From Comamonadaceae bacterium (GTDB lineage: Bacteria; Pseudomonadota; Gammaproteobacteria; Burkholderiales; Burkholderiaceae_C): 33,668 nt of DNA. Numbering within the stretch: the first letter of the stretch is position 1; each line of letters starts with the position of its first letter. Position numbers and translations under genes: made by a program. Below the pieces are notes generated by a model. That model ran no database searches and had not been told where the DNA came from. It saw nothing but the letters and a program-made list of their open reading frames with translations. Location: NCBI GenBank assembly GCA_947448325.1, contig CANFMK010000008.1, positions 1-33,668 of the forward strand, written 5' to 3'. This document shows, piece by piece, positions 16,859-24,173 of the stretch.

Positions 16859-16873
16859 GTGCGCAAAGCGCAC
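16859..16873. repeat. Small hairpin in the boxB-boxA spacer
   Basis: GTGCGC-aaa-GCGCAC, a perfect six-pair stem with a three-base loop, just after the 25-bp inverted repeat. Confidence 0.5.
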
Positions 16874-16884
16874 CCAATGCCGGT

Positions 16885-16908
16885 AGACTGCCAATGGCTG
16901 AGCAGTCT
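16885..16908. repeat. Seven-pair hairpin carrying the GACTGC motif
   Basis: AGACTGC pairs with GCAGTCT across ten bases. Each arm could also pair with the GACTGC/GCAGTC copies of the upstream hairpins. Confidence 0.5.
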
Positions 16909-16912
16909 GAGA

Positions 16913-16990
16913 GCGACGGTATGGCTTGGGGCCGGGCGCCGATTTTTCGGTACGCCGTTTGAGGTGACCGGCCCCAAGCCATACCGTTGC
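16913..16990. repeat. 23-bp inverted repeat (one G-T mismatch) with nested hairpin
   Basis: Arms 16913-16935 and 16968-16990 pair over 23 positions with one wobble; the inner 20 are perfect (ACGGTATGGCTTGGGGCCGG). The 32-base loop holds a second hairpin, CCGA-tttt-TCGG, extended by GGCG/CGCC. Same overall plan as the first long repeat but different sequence. Confidence 0.88.
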
Positions 16991-17043
16991 GGAGCTTGCC
17001 AAACAAAAGATAAAACACTGAAGAACCACAAGAAAGCCGTGAC

Positions 17044-18342
17044 ATGACCACCGAATCGATCCTGATCAAACAGCACGTCATCGACCCTGAAATCTGCATC
17101 CGCTGCAACACCTGCGAAGCGATTTGCCCGGTCGGCGCGATCACCCATGATTCGCTCAACTACGTGGTCAAGGCCGATATTTGCAACGGGTGCATGGACT
17201 GCATCTCGCCTTGCCCCACCGGCTCCATCGACAACTGGCGCATGGTGCCCAAGGCCCGGGCTTACAGCATTGAAGAACAACTGACCTGGGACGAATTGCC
17301 TGCCGAACTCAGCGCCGAAGAACTCGCCGCTGCCGGTGGTGACGCCCATGCTGCCCAAGAAGAGGCGCAAGCGGTGGTGCAGGCTGCGGCGGCTTCATCG
17401 GCATCGGCCGCCAGCACGGCCAGCGCCTCGGGATTCAACTCGGCCCAGTTCGGCGCCACCATTCCCCCTTGGTCCGCCGCACATGCTTACACCAATCTCT
17501 ACGGCCCCAAGGCCTTTGATAAAACCATCACCGCCACCGTGACGGGTAATTTGCGCGTCACGGAAGTGGGCAAGGAATACGACACCCACCACATCGTGCT
17601 CGATTTCGGCAGCATGCCTTTCCCCGTGCTGGAAGGACAGTCGATTGGTATTTTGCCGCCCGGTGTGGACGAAAAGGGCCGCGCACACCATGCGCGCCAG
17701 TATTCGATCGCCAGCCCGCGCAATGGCGAGCGTCCTGGTCACAACAACCTGTCGCTGACCATCAAGCGGGTGCTGGAAGACCATGACGGCCAGCCGGTGC
17801 GTGGCGTCGCTTCTAACTACATGTGTGACCTGAATGTAGGTGACAAAGTCCAGGTGATCGGTCCTTTTGGCGCGAGCTTTTTGATGCCGAACCATCCCAA
17901 GAGCAACATCGTGATGATTTGCACCGGCACTGGCTCGGCCCCGATGCGCGCCATGACCGAATGGCGTCGTCGTCTTCGTGCCAGTGGCAAGTTCGAAGGC
18001 GGCAAACTGATGCTGTTCTTCGGTGCCCGCACGCAGCAAGAGTTGCCTTATTTTGGCCCGCTGCAAAACCTGCCCAAAGATTTCATCGACATCGAGTTTG
18101 CCTATTCGCGCACACCCGGACAGCCTAAGCGCTATGTGCAAGACGCCCTGCGCGATCGGGCGGCCGACATTGCCGCCTTGCTCAAAGACAGCCATACCTG
18201 CTTTTATGTCTGTGGCTTGAAAAGCATGGAAGAAGGCGTGGTCATGGCGCTGCGCGACATCGCTCAAGGTGCGGGCATGGACTGGGACAGCGTGGGCGCT
18301 GCGCTCAAACAGCAAGGCCGCTTGCACCTCGAGACCTATTGA
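17044..18342 (+). CDS. boxA: Benzoyl-CoA 2,3-epoxidase, reductase subunit BoxA
   Basis: Electron-transfer component passing NADPH electrons to BoxB. The 432-aa protein has an N-terminal two-[4Fe-4S] ferredoxin domain ([16 protein letters not shown] near residue 20, [16 protein letters not shown] near 50), an Ala/Ser-rich linker (about 95-140), and a ferredoxin-NADP reductase-like module: FAD site RQYSIASP near 219, [10 protein letters not shown], nucleotide site [10 protein letters not shown] near 299, and a C-terminal HLETY. Slightly longer than characterised BoxA because of the linker. The upstream ribosome site (AGAAAG) is modest, so expression may depend on the structured spacer. Its stop codon overlaps the start of fdhB. 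Confidence 0.95.
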   Translation: MTTESILIKQHVIDPEICIRCNTCEAICPVGAITHDSLNYVVKADICNGCMDCISPCPTGSIDNWRMVPKARAYSIEEQLTWDELPAELSAEELAAAGGDAHAAQEEAQAVVQAAAASSASAASTASASGFNSAQFGATIPPWSAAHAYTNLYGPKAFDKTITATVTGNLRVTEVGKEYDTHHIVLDFGSMPFPVLEGQSIGILPPGVDEKGRAHHARQYSIASPRNGERPGHNNLSLTIKRVLEDHDGQPVRGVASNYMCDLNVGDKVQVIGPFGASFLMPNHPKSNIVMICTGTGSAPMRAMTEWRRRLRASGKFEGGKLMLFFGARTQQELPYFGPLQNLPKDFIDIEFAYSRTPGQPKRYVQDALRDRAADIAALLKDSHTCFYVCGLKSMEEGVVMALRDIAQGAGMDWDSVGAALKQQGRLHLETY

Positions 18343-20054
18343 TGAACGAGACCCGGATCGATCTGGGTCCATTGCGCGAACAACTGCGCAAGCCCCGCTC
18401 TCAGCTCAAGGGCCGACAGGCCTTGCCGCAAGCCCGCGCCGAGGTGCAGGCTTTGATCGGCTTGCCGCCTACTGCGGGCCATCGGCGCGATCTGCTGATC
18501 GAACATCTGCATGTCTTGAATGACCACTACCGGGGCTTGTTCGAGCGCCACATCGTGGCCTTGGCTGCGGAAATGCGCGTGCCGGTGGTCGAGGTGTTTG
18601 AAGTGGCTTCTTTCTATCACCACTTTCAGATTCTGCGCGATGACCAGACCGCACCGGCCGTCACGGTGCGGATCTGCGACAGCCTGAGTTGCTCCTTGGC
18701 CGGAGCCGATACCTTGTTGGCGCAAGTGCAGCGCGATCTAGGGGCTGGCGTCCAGGTGTTGGCTGCGCCTTGCTTGGGTCGCTGCGAACAAGCCCCCGCC
18801 GCGCAAGTGGGCCAGCAGGCGGTGGCGCAGGCCACGCCCCCCCAAATCAAGCATCTGTTAGCCAACGCGAGTGTTCTGCCCTTGGCCTTGCCCCACGCCA
18901 TCCGGTACGAAGCCTACAAGCAAGCAGGTGGTTACCAATTGGCTTTACAGGTGGCTGCTGGACTGAAAGACCCCGAGACGATCATCCAGACCCTGGAGTC
19001 TTCAGGCCTGCGCGGCCTGGGCGGTGCAGGGTTTCCGGCCGGGCGCAAATGGCGCATCGTGCGCAGCCAAGCCGCGCCGCGATTGATGGCGGTGAACATT
19101 GACGAGGGCGAACCCGGCACCTTCAAAGACCGCACCTGTCTGGAAGCGGACCCGCATCGCTTTTTGGAAGGCGTGCTGATCGCCGCCAGCGTGGTGGGTT
19201 GCGAGGCGGTGTACATCTACTTGCGCGACGAGTACCACGAAGCCCGAGTATTGCTGACCCAAGAATTGGCCGCATTGCAAGCCAACCCGCCTTGCGCCTT
19301 GCCGCGCATCGCGTTGCGACGTGGCGCAGGGGCCTACATCTGCGGCGAAGAATCGGCCATGATCGAAAGCATCGAAGGCCACCGCGGTGAGCCGCGCCTG
19401 CGCCCGCCTTACATTGCCGAAGTCGGTTTGTTCGGTCGCCCCACGCTGGAGCACAACTTCGAGACGCTGTACTGGATTCGTGAACTGGTGGAGCAGGGCG
19501 CAGAGGGCTTTGCCGCCCAAGGCCGTCATGGCCGCCAAGGCCTGCGGCGCTTCAGCGTCAGCGGGCGAGTCAAGCTGCCGGGCGTCAAGCTAGCCCCGGC
19601 CGGCATCACGCTGCGTGAACTGGTGGATGAATACTGCGGCGGCATGGCCGAAGGCCATACGCTGTACGCCTACCTGCCCGGTGGTGCCAGCGGCGGCATT
19701 TTGCCTGCCCGTTTGACCGATGTGCCGCTGGACTTTGACACCTTGCAAGCCCATGGCTGCTTCATTGGTTCGGCGGCGGTGGTGGTGCTCAGCGAACACG
19801 ACAGCGCGCGTGAAGCGGCGCTGAATGTCATGCAATTTTTTGCGCATGAGAGCTGCGGCCAGTGCACCCCGTGCCGCGTGGGCACCGACAAAGCTGCGCA
19901 ACTCATGGCCCAACCGGTGTGGGATGCCGACACCTTGCAAGACCTGGCGCAGGTGATGGGCGATGCCTCTATTTGCGGTCTGGGTCAGGCTGCACCGAAC
20001 CCGATCCGCTGTGTGTTGCAGTATTTCCCGCAAGAAGTTGGGGTGCAGACATGA
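18342..20054 (+). CDS. NAD-dependent formate dehydrogenase beta subunit (NuoE-NuoF fusion)
   Basis: Passes electrons from the formate dehydrogenase catalytic subunit to NAD+. About 570 aa: residues 1-155 form a NuoE-like thioredoxin-fold domain with [2Fe-2S] ligands CDSLSC and CLGRC. The rest is NuoF-like, with GLRGLGGAGFPAGRKW, NIDEGEPGTFKD and GAGAYICGEESAMIESIEGHRG for FMN/NADH, and CGQCTPC plus ICGLG for a [4Fe-4S] cluster. Size and architecture match Fdh1B of Methylobacterium extorquens (about 572 aa, as I recall). The track begins at TTG 18339; ATG 18342 overlaps the boxA stop (TGATG), indicating translational coupling. Next is its catalytic partner. It could be confused with complex I, but no other nuo gene is here. 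Confidence 0.9.
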   Translation: MNETRIDLGPLREQLRKPRSQLKGRQALPQARAEVQALIGLPPTAGHRRDLLIEHLHVLNDHYRGLFERHIVALAAEMRVPVVEVFEVASFYHHFQILRDDQTAPAVTVRICDSLSCSLAGADTLLAQVQRDLGAGVQVLAAPCLGRCEQAPAAQVGQQAVAQATPPQIKHLLANASVLPLALPHAIRYEAYKQAGGYQLALQVAAGLKDPETIIQTLESSGLRGLGGAGFPAGRKWRIVRSQAAPRLMAVNIDEGEPGTFKDRTCLEADPHRFLEGVLIAASVVGCEAVYIYLRDEYHEARVLLTQELAALQANPPCALPRIALRRGAGAYICGEESAMIESIEGHRGEPRLRPPYIAEVGLFGRPTLEHNFETLYWIRELVEQGAEGFAAQGRHGRQGLRRFSVSGRVKLPGVKLAPAGITLRELVDEYCGGMAEGHTLYAYLPGGASGGILPARLTDVPLDFDTLQAHGCFIGSAAVVVLSEHDSAREAALNVMQFFAHESCGQCTPCRVGTDKAAQLMAQPVWDADTLQDLAQVMGDASICGLGQAAPNPIRCVLQYFPQEVGVQT

Positions 20055-20056
20055 TG

Positions 20057-20125
20057 CTGTGCAGGAGCGACGCCCCCGTCGCGAATATCAAAGGGCTCAT
20101 CGCGGCGAGGGCGCCGCTCCCACAG
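20057..20125. repeat. REPIN-like pair of inverted extragenic palindromes
   Basis: Two roughly 26-nt palindromic units in inverted orientation, CTGTGcaGGAGCGACGCCCC... and its inverse ending GCGCCGCTCCCACAG. Each unit has its own hairpin: GCGACG-ccc-CGTCGC type on the left and GCGGCG-aggg-CGCCGC on the right. The differences between the arms (A-T versus G-C) keep pairing within each unit. The sequence fills nearly all of the 82-bp gap between the two fdh genes. REPs are spread by RAYT transposases encoded elsewhere. Confidence 0.85.
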
Positions 20126-20136
20126 AGAGACCGCTC

Positions 20137-22926
20137 ATGAGCACCGTTCAATTCACCCTGAACGGCCAAAGTGTTGAAGCGCCTGCCGGAAAAAGCATTT
20201 TCAACATCGCCAAAAAGCTCGGCATCGCCATTCCGCACCTGTGCCACAAAGAGGGCATGACGCCGGATGGCAATTGCCGCGCTTGCGTGGTGGAGATTGA
20301 CGGTGAGCGCACGCTCGCCCCCAGTTGCTGCCGCAGTCCGACGGCGGGCATGAACGTGCAAACCGACAGCCCGCGCGCGCGAAAAAGCCAAAACATGGTG
20401 CTGGAGATGCTGTTGGCCGATTTGCCCGACCAAGGCCACAAATGGCTCGATGACCGCGCCGAGGCCCCGCACGGCGAGTTGAGCCAATGGGCCGAACACC
20501 ATGGCGTGCAGGTGCGACCGGCATTGGCTCAGCTGCGCCGCGAATCTGTACCCGCTGATGTGTCGCACCCCGCCATGGCGGTGAATTTGGACGCCTGCAT
20601 TCAATGCAACCGCTGTGAACGTGCCTGCCGTGATGTGCAGGTCAACGGCGTGATTGGCCTGGCGTTTCGCGGAGCCAGCACCCAAGTGGTCTTCGATTTG
20701 CAAGATGATATGGGCGAGAGCAGTTGCGTGGCTTGCGGTGAATGCGTGCAAGCCTGCCCCACCGGTGCACTCATGTCCAAGACCCACATGGGCGCGCAGT
20801 CGGTGGACCGGCAAGTGGATTCGGTGTGTCCGTTTTGCGGCGTGGGCTGTCAAATCACCTACAACGTGCGTGATGAAAAGATCATCAGTGTGCAAGGCCG
20901 TGACGGCCCGGCCAACGAGAGCCGCTTGTGTGTCAAAGGCCGCTTTGGTTTTGACTATGTGCACAGCCCCGAGCGCTTGACGCTGCCTTTGATCCGCAAA
21001 GCCGGTGTGCCCAAGGACCCGGCCTTGCTGGCGCGGGGGTTGGATTGGCGCGAGGTGTTCCGCGAAGCCACCTGGGAAGAAGCTTTGCACTTGGCCGCCA
21101 GCGGCTGGGTCGATTTGCGCGACCGCTTTGGCGCCAAGTCTTTGGCCGGTTTTGGCTCGGCCAAAGGCAGCAACGAAGAAGCGTATTTGTTTCAAAAACT
21201 GGTGCGCACCGGCTTTGGCAGCAACAACGTGGACCACTGCACGCGGCTGTGTCACGCCTCCAGCGTGGCTGCTTTGCTGGAAGGCGTGGGTTCGGGCGCG
21301 GTCAGCAACCCGGTGCGCGATGTGGCACACGCCGACCTGATCTTGGTCATCGGCTCTAACCCGACCGCCAACCACCCGGTGGCCGCCACCTGGATGAAAA
21401 ACGCCGCCCAGCGCGGCGCGCGCATTGTGCTGGCCGATCCGCGCATCACCGACATCGGTCAACACGCTTGGCGGACTCTGCAGTTCAAGCCCGACACCGA
21501 TGTGGCATTGCTCAACGCCATGCTGCATGTGATCGTTAACGAGAACCTGTGCAACGAAGCCTTTTTGCGTGAACGCGCCGACCACGTGGCAGCGCTCAAA
21601 GCCCATGTGCAGGCCTTCAGCCCCGAGGCCATGGCGCCAATCTGCGGCATCGATGCGGCCACGATCCGCGAAGTGGCCCGTGCCTATGCCACCAGCCCGG
21701 CCGCGATGATTTTATGGGGCATGGGGGTGAGTCAGCATGTGCACGGTACCGACAACGTGCGCTGTTTGATCGCCCTGGCCAGCCTGACGGGGCAGATCGG
21801 CCGCCCTGGCACCGGCTTGCATCCGCTGCGTGGGCAAAACAATGTGCAAGGCGCCAGCGATGCGGGTTTGATCCCGATGATGTACCCCAACTACCAACGC
21901 GTCACCGACAGCGCCGCGCACGCCTGGTTTGAAGATTTTTGGGGTCAACCGCTGGACGCTACGCCGGGCTACACCGTGGTGGAAATCATGCACAAGGCGC
22001 TGGCCGAGGACAGCGATCCGCACAAGGTGCGCGGCATGTACATCATGGGTGAGAACCCGGCCATGAGCGACCCGGATTTGAACCATGCGCGTCACGCCTT
22101 GGCCAGTTTGTCGCACCTGGTGGTGCAAGACATCTTCATGACCGAAACTGCTTGGCTGGCCGATGTGGTGCTGCCTGCCAGCGCCTGGCCCGAGAAAACC
22201 GGCAGCGTCAGCAACACCGACCGCATGGTGCAACTGGGCTTGCAGGCCATCCAGCCGCCCGGTCAGGCACGGGCCGATCTGGCCATCATCCAGGACTTGG
22301 CCGCGCGCATCGGTTTGAATTGGCATTACCGCGGGCCGCACCATGGCGTGGCCGAGGTCTATGAAGAGATGCGCCAAGCCATGGCTTGCGCCATTGGCGG
22401 CATCAGCTGGCAACGGCTTGAGCGAGAGTCCAGCGTCACCTACCCCTGCCTGACCGAGGACGATCCGGGCCAGCCCATCGTCTTCGACCATGCATTTCCG
22501 ACGCCCGACGGGCGGGTGCAATTGCGCCCAGTGGACCTGGTGCTCGCCGCCGAGCGAGTGGACGCCGATTACCCGTTTGTCTTGATCACCGGTCGGCAAC
22601 TGGAGCATTGGCACACCGGCAGCATGACGCGACGCGCCCAAGTGCTCGATGCGCTGGAACCTGCCGCCACGGCGAGTCTGTGCGGAGCCGATTTGCTGCG
22701 CCTGGGCTTGGCCGCCGGCGACCGCATCGCGGTACGCTCACGCCGAGGGCAGGTGACGCTGCAGGTGCGCCAAGACGACGGCACGCCCTTGGGCGCGGTG
22801 TTCATTCCGTTTGCCTATGTCGAAGCCGCAGCCAATGTGCTGACCCATGCGGCCCTCGACCCGGTGGCGAAAATCCCAGAGTTCAAATACTGCGCGGTGC
22901 ACATCGAAGCGGCGGTTTCGGCCTAG
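20137..22926 (+). CDS. NAD-dependent formate dehydrogenase catalytic alpha subunit (Mo/W-bis-MGD)
   Basis: Oxidises formate to CO2 in the cytoplasm. The 929-aa protein has a NuoG-like N-terminus: [2Fe-2S] motif GNCRACVVEIDG with flanking cysteines (residues about 36-64), and two [4Fe-4S] sets, CIQCNRCERACRD and CVACGECVQACPTGAL. The molybdopterin core starts with CPFCGVGCQI. The metal ligand is Cys, not selenocysteine (RLCHASSVA), followed by the expected His. C-terminal MGD-binding part contains LITGRQLEHWHTGSMTRR. The track extends to 19963, but ATG 20137 (MSTVQFTLNGQSVEAP) is the obvious start and the leader would be REPIN sequence. Resembles tungsten-containing Fdh1A by layout; metal identity cannot be told from sequence. 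Confidence 0.94.
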   Translation: MSTVQFTLNGQSVEAPAGKSIFNIAKKLGIAIPHLCHKEGMTPDGNCRACVVEIDGERTLAPSCCRSPTAGMNVQTDSPRARKSQNMVLEMLLADLPDQGHKWLDDRAEAPHGELSQWAEHHGVQVRPALAQLRRESVPADVSHPAMAVNLDACIQCNRCERACRDVQVNGVIGLAFRGASTQVVFDLQDDMGESSCVACGECVQACPTGALMSKTHMGAQSVDRQVDSVCPFCGVGCQITYNVRDEKIISVQGRDGPANESRLCVKGRFGFDYVHSPERLTLPLIRKAGVPKDPALLARGLDWREVFREATWEEALHLAASGWVDLRDRFGAKSLAGFGSAKGSNEEAYLFQKLVRTGFGSNNVDHCTRLCHASSVAALLEGVGSGAVSNPVRDVAHADLILVIGSNPTANHPVAATWMKNAAQRGARIVLADPRITDIGQHAWRTLQFKPDTDVALLNAMLHVIVNENLCNEAFLRERADHVAALKAHVQAFSPEAMAPICGIDAATIREVARAYATSPAAMILWGMGVSQHVHGTDNVRCLIALASLTGQIGRPGTGLHPLRGQNNVQGASDAGLIPMMYPNYQRVTDSAAHAWFEDFWGQPLDATPGYTVVEIMHKALAEDSDPHKVRGMYIMGENPAMSDPDLNHARHALASLSHLVVQDIFMTETAWLADVVLPASAWPEKTGSVSNTDRMVQLGLQAIQPPGQARADLAIIQDLAARIGLNWHYRGPHHGVAEVYEEMRQAMACAIGGISWQRLERESSVTYPCLTEDDPGQPIVFDHAFPTPDGRVQLRPVDLVLAAERVDADYPFVLITGRQLEHWHTGSMTRRAQVLDALEPAATASLCGADLLRLGLAAGDRIAVRSRRGQVTLQVRQDDGTPLGAVFIPFAYVEAAANVLTHAALDPVAKIPEFKYCAVHIEAAVSA

Positions 22927-22947
22927 GACTGACACCTGCATGCGGCA

Positions 22948-22963
22948 GGCGCATCCGTGCGCC
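22948..22963. other. Small hairpin in the fdhA-DUF3305 gap
   Basis: GGCGCA-tccg-TGCGCC, a perfect six-pair stem with a stable-type tetraloop, 22 bp after the fdhA stop. No T run follows, so it is more likely an mRNA-stabilising or processing hairpin than a terminator. Confidence 0.4.
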
Positions 22964-23001
22964 CAAGCAAGCCGTGGCGGCGGAGTTGTTACCATCGCCG
23001 C

Positions 23002-23568
23002 ATGAATCCTTTTTCCCAAACCGTGGCCGTGTTGATGCGGCGTGAGCGTGTCCAGGGGCCCATGGCCCGTTGGCAGCCCTGGCGTTGGGTCTTGGCCGAT
23101 GTGGTGCCGCACGAAGACCGTTTTGGCTTTGCGCCCCGTTGCTTGCTGCGCACCGACGACGAGCAGCGCTGGTTGTTTGCGGGCTTGGCGGCCACTTTGT
23201 TTCCTGACGATGGTGAAGGCTATTGGCTCAACGTCAACTCCCCCTCGCCGTGTTGGTTTGTCATGTGGCGCGTGGACGAAGAGGCTGGCGACGAAGGCTA
23301 TGCCCTGGCCCGGCCGCAAGCCGTTTCCCTGAGCTACCACGACGCAGGTCGTTGGCTGGATGCGCAAGAAACCGTGGAGCAAGTGCCTGCCCCCGAGGAT
23401 GTGGTGGCCTGGGTGCGCGCGTTTGCCCAAGACCATTACACGCCCGAGGTGAAAAGACGCCAGCGCCCCCAAAGCTTTCAGACCTTGACCGACCGCTTTG
23501 GGCAACCCGCTTCAGTCAGCACCGGTGACAGGCGCAGCCGCAAACCTGCGGGAGAGCAGGGCACATGA
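23002..23568 (+). CDS. DUF3305 family protein of the formate dehydrogenase locus
   Basis: A 188-aa soluble protein matching what I recall of DUF3305, a family found next to formate dehydrogenase genes in Proteobacteria; its biochemical role is not known to me. Visible features are an N-terminal VAVLMRRERVQGPMARWQPW segment, a central acidic-aromatic part (GYWLNVNSPSPCWFVMWRVDE), and a basic, disordered tail. No signal peptide or membrane segment. The track ORF starts at 22957; ATG 23002 (MNPFSQTVAVLMRRERV) is the conserved-looking start. It overlaps the DUF3306 gene by 4 bp (ATGA), so the two are coupled and probably act together, perhaps in maturation of the enzymes. Confidence 0.83.
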   Translation: MNPFSQTVAVLMRRERVQGPMARWQPWRWVLADVVPHEDRFGFAPRCLLRTDDEQRWLFAGLAATLFPDDGEGYWLNVNSPSPCWFVMWRVDEEAGDEGYALARPQAVSLSYHDAGRWLDAQETVEQVPAPEDVVAWVRAFAQDHYTPEVKRRQRPQSFQTLTDRFGQPASVSTGDRRSRKPAGEQGT

Positions 23569-24173
23569 GCGCGGCAGACCAGCCCGGTGCGGGCGGCTTT
23601 TTGGGCCGCTGGTCACAGCGCAAGCGCGATGCGCAAGCCGGCCGCCCACTGTCGCAGCCACTGCCTCCGTCCCAGCCCCAGATCCCCGCCCCGCAGAACA
23701 CCGAGGCTGCGCAGCCCTTGCCCGCTGAAAAAGAGGGCTCTATCCCCGCTGCACCGAGTTTGGAGCCGACCGCTGAGCGCGACTTGCCCACCCTGGCCGA
23801 TGCCCAAAACTTAACCCCGGCCTCTGACTTTCAGCCTTTCATGTCCGAAGGCGTGGCCAGCGAGGTGCGCAACGCGGCCATGAAAAAATTGTTCACCGAT
23901 CCGCACTTCAATGTGATGGACGGATTGGACATTTACATTGGCGACTACAACACCCCCGACCCCTTGCCGCCTGAGATGCTGCGGCAAATGGTCGGCGCCC
24001 AGTTTTTGGGTTTGTGGGACGATGAGGTCCCCAAGTCTGAAACTGTCGACCCTGCCTTACCCCTTCAAGCCCCAGAATCAGCTGCACCCCTGAGCGAACA
24101 TGACCACACTGATTTGCGATTGCAACCAAACCCAACCCCTGCAGACCCCGAGCCTGAGCCGCGCCCTGGGTGA
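23565..24173 (+). CDS. DUF3306 family protein
   Basis: A 202-aa protein with the DUF3306 plan: N-terminal GGFLGRWSQRKRDA, a long low-complexity Pro/Ala/Gln linker (about residues 25-75), then the folded core with ALKKLF-like AAMKKLFTDPHFNVMDGLD and IGDYNTPDPLPPEML. The C-terminus is Pro/Glu-rich. It is a recurrent companion of DUF3305 and of FDH-associated ferredoxin genes; the molecular function is unknown to me. No transport signal. Its last 74 bases overlap, in another frame, the start of the ferredoxin gene, a longer overlap than usual, and the low-complexity tail may have arisen by extension into that gene. Confidence 0.85.
   Translation: MSAADQPGAGGFLGRWSQRKRDAQAGRPLSQPLPPSQPQIPAPQNTEAAQPLPAEKEGSIPAAPSLEPTAERDLPTLADAQNLTPASDFQPFMSEGVASEVRNAAMKKLFTDPHFNVMDGLDIYIGDYNTPDPLPPEMLRQMVGAQFLGLWDDEVPKSETVDPALPLQAPESAAPLSEHDHTDLRLQPNPTPADPEPEPRPG

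Larger units (their letters stand above)
16732..17043. other. 312-bp boxB-boxA spacer filled with inverted repeats
   Basis: No credible ORF lies here. The spacer is built of successive hairpins: 16751-16781, 16776-16853, 16859-16873, 16885-16908 and 16913-16990. GACTGC or its complement GCAGTC occurs five times (16751, 16776, 16848, 16886, 16902), so several pairings are mutually exclusive. None of the stems has a following T run, so no simple terminator is evident. Could be a structured RNA leader for boxA, an mRNA-processing region, or mobile palindromic elements. Confidence 0.75.

Noticed and set aside
16829-16860. Intrinsic terminator after boxB
   Set aside because: The long stem is not followed by a T run, so a classic terminator is not supported.
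21200-21300. Possible selenocysteine formate dehydrogenase
   Set aside because: The metal-ligand position reads as Cys (RLCHASS), with no in-frame TGA; the periplasmic enzyme also has Cys (RICHSTT).
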